DNA of 64,000 nucleotides. It comes from Pseudomonas koreensis (lineage in GTDB: Bacteria; Pseudomonadota; Gammaproteobacteria; Pseudomonadales; Pseudomonadaceae). Below, piece after piece: positions 37,563 through 46,999 of this stretch. Position numbers and translations under genes: made by a program. The DNA lies in NCBI RefSeq assembly GCF_025447595.1, contig NZ_JAOEJU010000004.1:1-64000 (forward strand), written 5' to 3'. The notes beneath the pieces are model-generated. The model made no database searches, was not told the origin of the DNA, and saw only the letters and a program-made list of their open reading frames with translations. How positions within the stretch are numbered: position 1 is the stretch's first letter; each line of letters opens with the position of its first letter.

Positions 37563-38744
37563 GTGAGACGTAAACTTTTGCTGCTGCTGGAAACCGGACT
37601 GGTTCTGGCAGGGCTGCTGTTGGGCGCCAGCGCCTGGAAGATTCATTCGGCACTGGAACAGCCCCTGAACATCACGCAGGAAGAGCTGCTGGATGTGCCA
37701 AAGGGATCCACCCCGACCCGTACTTTTCTTGGACTCGAAGCCGATGGCGTCATCAAGGACGCGTTCTGGCTGCGGGTCTATTGGCGTTTCAACCTTGCCG
37801 GCACGCCGATTCACAGCGGTGAATACCGCATGCAGCCGGGCATGACCGTCAACGGCCTGATCGACCTGTGGAAGCGCGGCGATGTGGTTCAGTACAGCCT
37901 GACCCTGGTCGAAGGCTGGAATTTCCATCAAGTGCGCGCCGCGCTGGCCAAAGATGAAAAGATCGAGCAGACCCTTAACGGCCTGAGCGACAGTGATGTG
38001 ATGGCCAAAATCGGTCACAAGGGCCTGTTTCCCGAAGGACGTTTCTTCCCCGATACCTACCGCTTCGTGCGCGGTGTGACCGATACCGAACTGCTGAAAA
38101 AGGCCTTCGACCGCCTCGACGAAGTGCTGGCCAAGGAGTGGGAAAAACGCTCCGCCGACGTGCCTTACACCGAGCCCTATCAGGCGCTGATCATGGCGTC
38201 GCTGGTAGAGAAGGAAACCGGTGTGCCTCAGGAGCGTGGCCAGATTGCCGGCGTCTTCGTGCGTCGCATGGCGCTGGGCATGCAGTTGCAGACCGATCCG
38301 ACGGTGATCTACGGCCTGGGTGACCGCTACAACGGCAAACTGACCCGCGCCCACCTCAAGGAAGCCACGCCGTACAACACGTACATGATTCCAGGCCTGC
38401 CGCCGACGCCGATCGCCATGGTCGGACGCGAAGCCATTCATGCCGCGCTCAATCCGGTGGATGGCACCAGCCTCTACTTTGTTGCCCGGGGCGATGGCAG
38501 CCATGTGTTCTCCGATGATCTGGACGCGCACAACAACGCGGTGCGCGAGTACCAGCTCAAGCGGCGCGCGGATTACCGCTCCAGCCCTGCGCCGGCGACC
38601 GCGCCCGAGGCCGCTCCGGCAGCCGAGGAGGCGATACCTGCCGCCTCTCCCGACACCGCACCGGAGTCGTTGCCGCAGCCGCCTGCTCAAGAGCCTGCGC
38701 CGACGCCGGAACCGGAAGCCTCCGCTCCCCAAAACACGCAATGA
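37563..38744 (+). CDS. mltG: Endolytic murein transglycosylase MltG (YceG)
   Basis: Single-pass inner-membrane enzyme of 393 residues that cuts nascent peptidoglycan strands. After one N-terminal membrane helix (residues 5-24) comes the YceG domain, with the catalytic Glu in SLVEKETGVPQERG (about residue 219). The family fold ends near residue 335. The last roughly 50 residues are an unusual Ala/Pro/Glu-rich tail. It starts with GTG, 3 nt after pabC. Confidence 0.94.
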   Translation: MRRKLLLLLETGLVLAGLLLGASAWKIHSALEQPLNITQEELLDVPKGSTPTRTFLGLEADGVIKDAFWLRVYWRFNLAGTPIHSGEYRMQPGMTVNGLIDLWKRGDVVQYSLTLVEGWNFHQVRAALAKDEKIEQTLNGLSDSDVMAKIGHKGLFPEGRFFPDTYRFVRGVTDTELLKKAFDRLDEVLAKEWEKRSADVPYTEPYQALIMASLVEKETGVPQERGQIAGVFVRRMALGMQLQTDPTVIYGLGDRYNGKLTRAHLKEATPYNTYMIPGLPPTPIAMVGREAIHAALNPVDGTSLYFVARGDGSHVFSDDLDAHNNAVREYQLKRRADYRSSPAPATAPEAAPAAEEAIPAASPDTAPESLPQPPAQEPAPTPEPEASAPQNTQ

Positions 38745-38754
38745 CTTTGATTAA

Positions 38755-40372
<1,618 letters not shown>

Positions 40373-40414
40373 GAATGTGTACCTAGACTCTGAACATCAG
40401 CAGTGGAGGTCAAC

Positions 40415-40771
40415 ATGAATGAACCTGTCAGCCCGGGGCCGCGCAACGGCATCTTGTCCCTGACCATCAAGGACAAATCGGTCCTTTACGCCGCCTACAT
40501 GCCGTTCATCAAGAACGGTGGCCTGTTCATCCCGACCAACAAGAGCTACAAGTTGGGCGACGAGGTGTTCATGCTGCTGAATCTTATGGAAGAGGCAGAG
40601 AAGATTCCGGTGGCCGGCAAAGTGGCCTGGATCACCCCCAAAGGCGCCCAGGGCAACCGCGCAGCCGGCGTCGGCGTGCAATTCAACGATGGCGACAACA
40701 CCGCGCGCAGTCGCATCGAAACTCATCTGGCCGGAGCCCTGAAGTCCGACCGTCCTACTCATACGATGTAA
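40415..40771 (+). CDS. pilZ: Type IV pilus assembly protein PilZ
   Basis: Founder PilZ-domain protein of 118 residues, the same length as in P. aeruginosa, required there for twitching pili. Founder PilZ lacks the RxxxR di-GMP-binding motif at the N terminus, and I see none here. GGAGG lies 5 nt before the ATG at 40415. It is last-but-one in the holB operon. Confidence 0.94.
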   Translation: MNEPVSPGPRNGILSLTIKDKSVLYAAYMPFIKNGGLFIPTNKSYKLGDEVFMLLNLMEEAEKIPVAGKVAWITPKGAQGNRAAGVGVQFNDGDNTARSRIETHLAGALKSDRPTHTM

Positions 40772-40786
40772 GTTGCAGTCCTTTTT

Positions 40787-41572
40787 ATGCTCGTAGATTC
40801 CCATTGTCACCTTGATCGCCTTGACCTCGCCGCTCACGACGGTTCCCTGGATGCCGCACTCGATGCGGCTCGCCAACGCGGGGTCGGACACTTCCTGTGC
40901 ATCGGCGTCAGTGCCGACAACGCGGCCGATGTCAAAGCCCTCGCCGAGCGTTACGACGATGTCGATTGTTCGGTCGGCGTGCATCCGCTGGATGTACAGC
41001 CGGGCGCGGCGCCGGCGCTGGACTGGCTGTTGCACGAGCTTAATCACCCGAAAGTGGTGGCGATCGGCGAAACCGGCCTGGACTACCACTACGAACCGGA
41101 AGCCGCAGAGTTGCAGCAGGAGTCTTTCCGTCTGCACTTGCAGGCCGCGCAGCAGACCGGCAAGCCGGTAATCATCCACACCCGTGGCGCCCGTGCCGAC
41201 ACACTCGAACTGTTGCGCGAAGCCGCTTTGCCTCAGGCCGGTGTGCTGCATTGCTTCACCGAAGACTGGGACATGGCCAAGGCGGCGCTGGACATGGGTT
41301 ATTACATTTCCCTGTCGGGCATCGTCACCTTCCGCAATGCCGATGCGCTGCGCGATGTGGCGAGCAAGGTTCCGGCCGATCGCCTGCTGGTCGAAACCGA
41401 TTCGCCGTACCTGGCGCCGATCCCGTATCGCGGCAAACCGAACCTGCCGCAATACGTGCGTGAAGTGGCAGAGTTTCTGGCGATGCTGCGCGGCGAGAAT
41501 TACGAGCGCTTTGCCGAACAGACCACCGAGAACTTCAAGCGACTGTTTCCGCTGGCGAATGTAAAAGCCTGA
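40787..41572 (+). CDS. TatD family metal-dependent DNase/hydrolase (YcfH type)
   Basis: Hydrolase of 261 residues with a TIM-barrel metal site: DSHCHLD at the N terminus, GETGLDYHY (Glu), IIHTRGA (His), HCFTED (His) and ETDSPYLAP (Asp). It follows pilZ as in P. aeruginosa and ends the superoperon. Likely a 3'-5' exonuclease or deoxyribonuclease. Confidence 0.92.
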   Translation: MLVDSHCHLDRLDLAAHDGSLDAALDAARQRGVGHFLCIGVSADNAADVKALAERYDDVDCSVGVHPLDVQPGAAPALDWLLHELNHPKVVAIGETGLDYHYEPEAAELQQESFRLHLQAAQQTGKPVIIHTRGARADTLELLREAALPQAGVLHCFTEDWDMAKAALDMGYYISLSGIVTFRNADALRDVASKVPADRLLVETDSPYLAPIPYRGKPNLPQYVREVAEFLAMLRGENYERFAEQTTENFKRLFPLANVKA

Positions 41573-41580
41573 ATCGCAGG

Positions 41581-41698
41581 CAAAAAAAACCCGGGTTCTG
41601 GGGGGTGAATCCGGGTTAAGACCATTAGGAGTAAAACAAAGGCACGCGGTCCCTTGGTACCTTTACCGGCGCGACACTTGGGGGAGATGTCGCCCGAC
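41581..41698 (-). ncRNA. rgsA: Small regulatory RNA RgsA (P16), leftward
   Basis: The tatD-tetR gap holds a leftward terminator: AACCCGG/CCGGGTT arms at 41588-41594 and 41611-41617, followed leftward by eight T. No protein gene on the minus strand needs it. About 117 nt to its right is a sigma-S-like -10 box (minus strand CAATACTTGA, around 41702-41711). From memory, the GacA/RpoS-dependent sRNA RgsA lies exactly between the tatD and TetR genes in Pseudomonas and is about 120 nt. Position, length, direction and promoter type all agree. The 5' end is inferred. The rest of the 341-nt gap shows a CATAAT box at 41870-41875 that may serve tetR. Confidence 0.75.
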
Positions 41699-41913
41699 AG
41701 TTCAAGTATTGATCAGTCTGGCGCCGAGTCCAGTTGGTCGGTCGGGGTTTTTAAACAAATTTGGAATACGTTCGCTTCGGTTATGTTCTCATTCCCCCCG
41801 AAACGTTCGTGAAATGAACAAGAAACACAGATATGGTCGGATGATCCGTGCATTTTTGCGCAAGTTAGGCATAATACGCGGCTTCGAATTTTGACCCCTA
41901 CAGACCTTTTCTT

Positions 41914-42552
41914 ATGCACAAAGAACCTCGTAAGGTCCGTGAGTTTCGTCGCCGCGAGCAAGAAATTCTCGATACCGCGCTCAAGCTGTTCCTCGAACAA
42001 GGTGAAGACAGTGTCACCGTCGAGATGATTGCTGATGCCGTGGGTATCGGCAAAGGCACGATCTACAAGCACTTCAAGTCCAAGGCCGAAATCTATCTGC
42101 GCCTGATGCTCGATTACGAGCGCGACTTGAACGAGCTGTTGCACTCGGCCGATGTCGACAAGGACAAGGAAGCGCTGTCCCGTGCCTACTTTGAATTCCG
42201 CATGCGCGATCCGCAGCGCTATCGCCTGTTCGATCGCCTGGAAGAGAAGGTGGTCAAGGGCAATCAGGTCCCGGAGATGGTCGAGGAGCTGCACAAGATC
42301 CGTGCCTCGAACTTCGAACGCCTGACCCTGCTCATCAAGGGCCGAATCAGCGAAGGCAAGCTCGAAGACGTGCCGCCGTACTTCCACTACTGCGCATCTT
42401 GGGCGCTGGTGCACGGCGCGGTGGCGCTGTATCACTCGCCGTTCTGGAGCAATGTGCTGGAAGATCAGGAAGGTTTCTTCCAGTTCCTGATGGATATCGG
42501 CGTGCGCATGGGCAACAAGCGCAAGCGCGACCCTGAAACCCCAAGCAGCTGA
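41914..42552 (+). CDS. TetR family transcriptional regulator
   Basis: Regulator of 212 residues. The N-terminal helix-turn-helix is at residues about 15-60 (FLEQGEDSVTVEMIADAVGIGKGTIYKHF), followed by a helical ligand-binding domain and a basic C terminus. From memory it corresponds to PA2957. A strong 11-bp inverted repeat lies just downstream at 42631, between it and the moaA-like gene, and is a possible operator. Ligand unknown. Confidence 0.88.
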   Translation: MHKEPRKVREFRRREQEILDTALKLFLEQGEDSVTVEMIADAVGIGKGTIYKHFKSKAEIYLRLMLDYERDLNELLHSADVDKDKEALSRAYFEFRMRDPQRYRLFDRLEEKVVKGNQVPEMVEELHKIRASNFERLTLLIKGRISEGKLEDVPPYFHYCASWALVHGAVALYHSPFWSNVLEDQEGFFQFLMDIGVRMGNKRKRDPETPSS

Positions 42553-42630
42553 ATCATTCAGTCGCTTTATGCGCCGTGTTTTTCGCTACATGGCGCAGTA
42601 CCGCAGGAATATACTCAGGCATAGGGCTTG

Positions 42631-42660
42631 CTAAAACTTGAATTGTGAGTCAAGTTTTAG
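42631..42660. promoter_or_regulatory. Perfect 11-bp inverted repeat upstream of the moaA-like gene
   Basis: CTAAAACTTGA (42631-42641) and TCAAGTTTTAG (42650-42660) flank an 8-nt spacer. A TATACT box lies 15 nt upstream (42610-42615), so the repeat would fall at about +9 to +38 of that transcript, as an operator or a leader hairpin. There is no T run after it, so it is not a terminator. Confidence 0.6.
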
Positions 42661-42690
42661 TCGCTCGATTTTCCATCGCCGGAGTGCTTC

Positions 42691-43659
42691 ATGATCGTTG
42701 ACCGTCAAGGCAGGCGTTTTCGCAATTTGCGGATCAGTCTGACTTCAGCCTGCAATTACGCCTGTACCTACTGCGTGCCCAACGGCAAGCGGCTGGTGGC
42801 TGCGCAGGATGAGCTGTCGGCCGAGGCCATGGCGCGTGGCGTGGCTTATCTGATCGAAGCCGCCGGCATCGAGCGCCTGCGCATCACTGGCGGCGAGCCG
42901 CTGGTCAGCCCCAAACTCGAATCTTTCATGAGCGCCGTCGGCAAGATGGGCCTGGAAGACATCAGCCTGACCACCAACGGCCAGCTCCTGGCGAAAAAAC
43001 TCCCGCTGCTGGTCGATGCCGGCCTGCGACGCATCAACGTTTCTCTCGATACCCTGGATGCCGGCGCGTTCCGCAGCATTGCCCGTGGCGGCGATCTGGC
43101 CACCGTGCTGGATGGCATGGATCAGGCGGCCGCGGCGGGGATGAAGATCAAGGTCAACATGGTGCCGTTACGCGGGCAGAATCTCGATCAGGTGATGCCA
43201 CTGCTCGATTATTGCCTCGAACGCGGCTTCGAATTGCGCTTCATCGAACTGATGCGCATGGGCCACCTGGCCACGGATTCCAACGCCTTCCTGCAACAGT
43301 TCGTCAGCCTGCAACAGCTGCTGAGCCTGATCGGCGAACATTACGAGTACGCGCAAACCGACGCGCCGGTGGACGCCACGGCGGTTCGCTATGCGATTCC
43401 CGGTCGGGGCAACTTCGGCGTGATCGCCAACGAGAGCGTGCCGTTCTGCAGAACCTGCTCGCGCCTGCGTCTGTCGTCCACCGGATGGCTGCATGGCTGC
43501 CTGTCGTCGAGCAACCGCCACTACGTCGGTGACCTGCTGGACAAGCCGCGTCACGAAGCGCTGCCGGCGTTGCAGCGACTGCTGGTCAAGGCGTTGGGCG
43601 ACAAGCAGGAAGTCGCATTCTCCGGCGGCGCAACCGTCATGAAGATCATCGGCGGCTGA
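42691..43659 (+). CDS. MoaA-family radical SAM protein (divergent GTP 3',8-cyclase)
   Basis: Radical SAM protein of 322 residues. The SAM cluster CysX3CysX2Cys is in SACNYACTYC (residues about 18-25), the second cluster is FCRTCSRLRL plus a Cys in HGCLSS, and the C terminus is Gly-Gly as in true MoaA. Several positions differ from canonical MoaA: the start is MIVDRQGRRFRNLRISL rather than the usual YLR-S-VTDRCN type, and CSRLRLS replaces CNRLRLT. It could be a second MoaA, making the molybdopterin precursor, or a paralogue with a new job. Pseudomonas often has two MoaA genes. No other moa gene is near. Confidence 0.75.
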   Translation: MIVDRQGRRFRNLRISLTSACNYACTYCVPNGKRLVAAQDELSAEAMARGVAYLIEAAGIERLRITGGEPLVSPKLESFMSAVGKMGLEDISLTTNGQLLAKKLPLLVDAGLRRINVSLDTLDAGAFRSIARGGDLATVLDGMDQAAAAGMKIKVNMVPLRGQNLDQVMPLLDYCLERGFELRFIELMRMGHLATDSNAFLQQFVSLQQLLSLIGEHYEYAQTDAPVDATAVRYAIPGRGNFGVIANESVPFCRTCSRLRLSSTGWLHGCLSSSNRHYVGDLLDKPRHEALPALQRLLVKALGDKQEVAFSGGATVMKIIGG

Positions 43660-43667
43660 AAATCCTC

Positions 43668-43731
43668 ATTGCGAACAGGCTCGCTCTCACAGACAAATGC
43701 TGACTCCTGTGGGAGCGAGCTTGCTCGCGAT
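43668..43731. repeat. REP doublet no. 2 (tail-to-tail orientation, one degenerate copy)
   Basis: A degenerate copy ending GGCTCGCTCTCAC (43668-43690) faces an intact copy starting GTGGGAGCGAGC (43709-43731). It lies in the 170-nt gap between the moaA-like and lipoprotein genes. Confidence 0.85.
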
Positions 43732-43827
43732 TATGATCGAACAATCGACGAAGATCAGGAAATGGCGCAAAAGCTGCATCCTACGGCCATTCGCCGGTTT
43801 TCCGTCACCGGCTTCTGGAGGATTAGG

Positions 43828-44433
43828 ATGCGTAGCCTGGTTTTGCTGCTGGCCGTTTTGGCGCTGGGCGGCTGTATGACTGTCAGTGACATGGCCGAAG
43901 GGACTCGCTACCAGATGAGCGACGCGGGGCTGCTGGACCACAGCGACAGCCGTCGCGTAAACAATTTCCGCATTCAGCCGGATTCGTTCATCTACATCGC
44001 GCAAGGCTCGTTCGCGCCGCCGGGTGGTTCCTACCCGCGTCCAAACGTCGTCGCTGAAGAAGCCTTCAAAGGCTTCGTCGAATACTTTCCGATGGTCCGC
44101 CGCGCCCGTGCGCCGGAAGGCCTCGATCAGGCGATGGGCGAAGCCCGCGACGCAGGTGCCCACTACCTGCTGTACACCCGTTTCGCCAAGGCCGACGACC
44201 GCATCGGTAACTCCGATGAATGGCTGGATCAGGAAGCCGTGGATCGTCTCGGTATCGACGGTGGCGTGATTCAGATCATGTTGATCGAGACCAGCACCCA
44301 GTATTTGATTGATACTGCACGGATCAAGAGTCGTGGCGGTTTACTGACGTTCCACGACAACAAGCCCGAAGACCTGATCGGCCCACCGCTTGCGCAGTAC
44401 GCGCGCAGCCTGCTGGGCGTCGGGGACCAGTAA
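43828..44433 (+). CDS. DUF4823 family lipoprotein
   Basis: Predicted lipoprotein of 201 residues. The signal MRSLVLLLAVLALGGC has a lipobox ending LGGC with the acylated Cys at residue 16; the next residues (MT) do not include the Asp inner-membrane retention signal, so outer-membrane sorting is expected. The remainder matches the DUF4823 pattern (IYIAQGSFAPPGGSYPRP, HYLLYTRFAKADDR). GGAGG lies 6 nt before ATG 43828; the longer frame upstream runs through REP DNA and is not coding. It is followed by DUF1285 after 15 nt. Function unknown. Confidence 0.85.
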   Translation: MRSLVLLLAVLALGGCMTVSDMAEGTRYQMSDAGLLDHSDSRRVNNFRIQPDSFIYIAQGSFAPPGGSYPRPNVVAEEAFKGFVEYFPMVRRARAPEGLDQAMGEARDAGAHYLLYTRFAKADDRIGNSDEWLDQEAVDRLGIDGGVIQIMLIETSTQYLIDTARIKSRGGLLTFHDNKPEDLIGPPLAQYARSLLGVGDQ

Positions 44434-44448
44434 TTCAAGGAGTACGCC

Positions 44449-45009
44449 ATGAGTGGCCCGCAAAAAGCCAATGACCTGCTGGGGCAAATCCCCAAAACCA
44501 AAGGCTTGCCGCCGGTGCACTTGTGGAACCCGGATTTCTGCGGCGACATCGACATGCGCATCGCCCGTGACGGCACCTGGTACTACCTGGGTACGCCGAT
44601 CGGGCGCAAGCCGATGGTCAAGCTGTTCTCCACGATCATCCGCCGCGATGGCGATGATTATTTCCTGATAACCCCGGTGGAGAAGGTCGGAATCACGGTC
44701 GATGACGCGCCATTCGTGGCGATTGCCGTCGAGGTGGAAGGCGAGGGTGAGGCGCAAGTGCTGCGCTTCACCACCAACGTCGATGAAACCACCGAGGCCG
44801 GCGCGGAACATCCGATCCGCGTCGAGATTGATCCGACAACGCAAGAACCCGCGCCCTACGTGCATGTGCGCACCAACCTCGAGGCGCTGATCCACCGCAA
44901 CGTGTTCTACCAATTGGTCGAGCTGGCAGTCAGCCGTGAAATCGATGGCCAGCGCTGGCTTGGTGTCTGGAGCAGCGGCGAGTTCTTTCGCATCGGCCTC
45001 GAACCTTAA
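44449..45009 (+). CDS. DUF1285 family protein
   Basis: Cytosolic protein of 186 residues with the DUF1285 signature: [50 protein letters not shown]. Known structures of the family contain two beta-rich domains, but no activity is established. AAGGAG lies 8 nt before the ATG. It is likely co-transcribed with the lipoprotein gene and closed by a strong terminator. Confidence 0.88.
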   Translation: MSGPQKANDLLGQIPKTKGLPPVHLWNPDFCGDIDMRIARDGTWYYLGTPIGRKPMVKLFSTIIRRDGDDYFLITPVEKVGITVDDAPFVAIAVEVEGEGEAQVLRFTTNVDETTEAGAEHPIRVEIDPTTQEPAPYVHVRTNLEALIHRNVFYQLVELAVSREIDGQRWLGVWSSGEFFRIGLEP

Positions 45010-45047
45010 AAAAACCGCAGTCTGTGAAAGCAGGCTGCGGTTTTTTG
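45008..45047 (+). terminator. Terminator after the DUF1285 gene
   Basis: AAAACCGCAG(T)CTG and CAG(G)CTGCGGTTTT form an imperfect long stem, followed by T6. Confidence 0.9.
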
Positions 45048-45050
45048 TCG

Positions 45051-45079
45051 TTGACTCTTAATCGTATGATGATTAGCGT
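45051..45079 (+). promoter_or_regulatory. gntR promoter with candidate GntR operator
   Basis: TTGACT (45051-45056) and TAGCGT (45074-45079) form a possible sigma-70 promoter with 17-bp spacing. The spacer contains ATCGTATGATGATT (45061-45074), whose exact reverse complement occurs at 47857-47870 before araF. The near-palindromic core ATCRTAYGAT is of FadR-subfamily type. Repression by binding between the promoter elements is the simple reading. Confidence 0.6.
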
Positions 45080-45111
45080 GGACACCCACAGCGAACGGCG
45101 TCGGGGTGTCC

Positions 45112-45828
45112 ATGTCGAGCAGTTTTCATGCATCAACGGTTGACTGGCTGGGCGCCTGGATTGCCACTGGCCAGGTCAAACCGGGGCAGGCGATCAAGGT
45201 CGAGGCCGATCTGGGCGAGCAGCTCGGTGTCAGTCGCACCGTGATCCGCGAAGCCATCAAGACCCTCGTCGCCAAAGGCATGCTCGAAGTCGGGCCGAAG
45301 GTCGGCACGCGGGTGCTGCCGATCAAGCGCTGGAACCTGTTCGATCCGCAAGTCGTGGGCTGGCTGTCACGCAGCGGCCTGCCGGAAAACTTCGTCGATG
45401 ACCTGCTCGACCTGCGCCGGACCATCGAACCGATGGCAGTGCGCTGGGCCTGCGAGCGGGCAACCGTGGAACAGGTGCAAGCCGTGCAGCAGGCCTACAA
45501 CGCGCTCGAGCGGGCAGTGGACAGCGGCATCGATTACAACCGCGCCGACCAGTTCTTCCACGAGTGCATTCTCGCTGCCAGCCACAATCAATTCATCGAG
45601 CAAATGGTGCCGGCCCTCGGTGCACTGCTCGCCGTGTCCTTCGAAGTTTCTGCGGCCGACCCCGATGAGTTACGCCGTACTCTACCCATCCACAAAGACA
45701 TGGCCGACGCCATCGCCGCCCGGGATGCCGCGCGCGGGGTGTGGGCCTGCATGACCCTGATCGACAATGCCGACCTGGCCATCAAGCGGTTCTACCCGCA
45801 GGTAATGGCCGATAAAAAAGCCAGCTGA
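45112..45828 (+). CDS. GntR/FadR family regulator of the sugar locus (DgoR-like)
   Basis: Regulator of 238 residues with an N-terminal winged helix (residues about 8-75, LGEQLGVSRTVIREAIKTLVAKGML) and an FCD ligand domain. His and Asp/Asn residues typical of metal-dependent sugar-acid sensing appear in DQFFHECILAASHN and the DMADAIAARD helix. It precedes the lactonase by 25 nt and probably forms an operon with it. A shared 14-bp site in its own promoter and the araF promoter makes autoregulation and importer control likely. ATG 45112 or GTG 45106 may start it. Effector presumably an aldonate (inference). Confidence 0.82.
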   Translation: MSSSFHASTVDWLGAWIATGQVKPGQAIKVEADLGEQLGVSRTVIREAIKTLVAKGMLEVGPKVGTRVLPIKRWNLFDPQVVGWLSRSGLPENFVDDLLDLRRTIEPMAVRWACERATVEQVQAVQQAYNALERAVDSGIDYNRADQFFHECILAASHNQFIEQMVPALGALLAVSFEVSAADPDELRRTLPIHKDMADAIAARDAARGVWACMTLIDNADLAIKRFYPQVMADKKAS

Positions 45829-45853
45829 AAAAAACAACAAGACAGGAGGTTGC

Positions 45854-46729
45854 ATGACGTGGACTGCGGTGACAGAGCATCGGGCGCAACTGGGCGAAGG
45901 CCCGTTCTGGGACGCCCCGACCCAGGTGCTGTACTGGGTGGACATCGCCGGCAAACAGGCGCTGCGCCTGATCGGGCAGAACGTGCAGATCTGGCAGATG
46001 CCGGAGCACGTCTCGGCGTTCATTCCCTGCGCGAGCGGCGACGCGCTGGTGACCCTGAGCAGCGGCGTCTACCGGCTCGATCTGGATTCACCCGGACTTG
46101 AGCCGAGACTGACGCTGTTCTGCGTCGCCGATCCGCAACCGGGCAACCGCGCCAACGAGGCACGTTGCGATGGCCAGGGCCGTTTGTGGCTCGGCACCAT
46201 GCAAAACAACATCGGCGAGCAGGGCGAAGATCTGCCGATCACTCGTCGTTCCGGTGGGCTGTTCCGGGTTGATCCGGATAAAAGAGTCACGCCATTGCTG
46301 CGTGGCCTGGGCATTCCCAACACGTTGCTCTGGAGCGACGACGGCACCACGCTGCTGTTCGGCGACAGCCTCGACAGCACCCTGTACCGCTATTTCATCC
46401 ACACCGACGGCAACCTCGACACGGCCCAACCTTGGTATGGCGCCGATCAGCACGGTGGCCCGGACGGTTCGGCGATGGACGCCGAGGGCTACATCTGGAA
46501 CGCCCGCTGGGACGGCAGCTGCCTGCTGCGTCTGACACCGGATGGCCAGGTCGACCGCAAGATCGACTTGCCGATCAGTCGTCCGACCAGTTGCGTATTC
46601 GGCGGCGCGGACCTGAAAACCCTGTACATCACCAGCGCCAAAAGTCCGCTGAACCACCCGTTGGACGGTGCAGTGCTGTCGCTGCAGGTGGATGTCACCG
46701 GAAAGCTCTGCACGCGATTCGCCAGTTAA
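45854..46729 (+). CDS. SMP-30/gluconolactonase family sugar lactonase
   Basis: Beta-propeller metallo-lactonase of 291 residues. Metal ligands align with the family: Glu15 in LGEGPFWD, Asn156 in GIPNTLLWS and Asp204 in GPDGSAMD, with substrate-side Asn101 in RANEARCD. In this context it should hydrolyse galactono- (or arabino-) lactone, the second step of oxidative sugar catabolism. AGGAGG lies about 7 nt before the ATG, and an AACAACAA motif (45833-45840) just upstream is a canonical Crc/Hfq site, suggesting catabolite repression. Confidence 0.88.
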   Translation: MTWTAVTEHRAQLGEGPFWDAPTQVLYWVDIAGKQALRLIGQNVQIWQMPEHVSAFIPCASGDALVTLSSGVYRLDLDSPGLEPRLTLFCVADPQPGNRANEARCDGQGRLWLGTMQNNIGEQGEDLPITRRSGGLFRVDPDKRVTPLLRGLGIPNTLLWSDDGTTLLFGDSLDSTLYRYFIHTDGNLDTAQPWYGADQHGGPDGSAMDAEGYIWNARWDGSCLLRLTPDGQVDRKIDLPISRPTSCVFGGADLKTLYITSAKSPLNHPLDGAVLSLQVDVTGKLCTRFAS

Positions 46730-46730
46730 A

Positions 46731-46789
46731 TCCCAAAATATGGGATGCAAAATTATATATTGAGATTATTCGGCGGTCGGGTTTATAGT
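46731..46789 (+). promoter_or_regulatory. Promoter A with TCCCA-N5-TGGGA operator (twin of the dgoK promoter)
   Basis: The palindrome TCCCAAAATATGGGA (46731-46745) is followed after 7 nt by TTATATATTGAGATT, containing a TTGAGA -35 (46760-46765). An 18-bp spacer leads to TATAGT (46784-46789). The expected start is near 46796, putting the palindrome centre at about -58, a position typical for an activator. The same elements with identical spacings occur at 60335-60393 before dgoK. Confidence 0.75.
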
Positions 46790-46843
46790 CGGCTCCAGCA
46801 GTAACACGCACTCACACTTAAAAAGAACAAAACAGGTGAAGTG

Positions 46844-46996
46844 ATGCAGCGAATTTCCATCGCACTCCACAGCGGAGTCAGCGCTTCGGGCCGTTTCGGT
46901 GCCGCGGCGTGCGCTCGCCTGTTTTGTTCCAGAAGCCTTCCAGACCGGACATCGTCAGATGCCCGGTTTTTTTATGCTTTCGAACAGGAGTCCTGA
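46844..46996 (+). CDS. Candidate 50-residue leader ORF upstream of the SDR gene
   Basis: Open frame of 50 codons starting ATG at 46844 behind the same AACAAAACAGGTGAAG leader that serves dgoK. It reads MQRISIALHSGVSASGRFG at the start, is rich in Arg, Ser and Ala, and ends TGA 3 nt before the SDR ATG. Its end contains the SDR ribosome site (AGGAG, 46986-46990), and an intrinsic terminator lies inside it. Residues IAL and a following Gly coincide with positions in the DgoK N terminus, so it may be a decayed copy of a dgoK start. No known family. It may be a leader peptide, a relic, or part of a small RNA. Confidence 0.4.
   Translation: MQRISIALHSGVSASGRFGAAACARLFCSRSLPDRTSSDARFFYAFEQES
46944..46973 (+). 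terminator. Intrinsic terminator inside the SDR leader (possible attenuator)
   Basis: ACCGG-A-CATC and GATG-C-CCGGT pair with one internal mismatch around GTCA and are followed by seven T. It lies about 150-178 nt after promoter A and 27 nt before the SDR ATG, so SDR expression from promoter A must pass it. Confidence 0.8.
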
Positions 46997-46999
46997 TTC

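Noticed and set aside
41698..41913. GacA upstream element before rgsA
   Set aside because: No TGTAAG-N6-CTTACA-type palindrome is present, so direct GacA control cannot be claimed.
42642..42660. Inverted repeat as tetR terminator
   Set aside because: The stem lies about 80 nt past the stop and is not followed by a T run; an operator or leader hairpin fits better.
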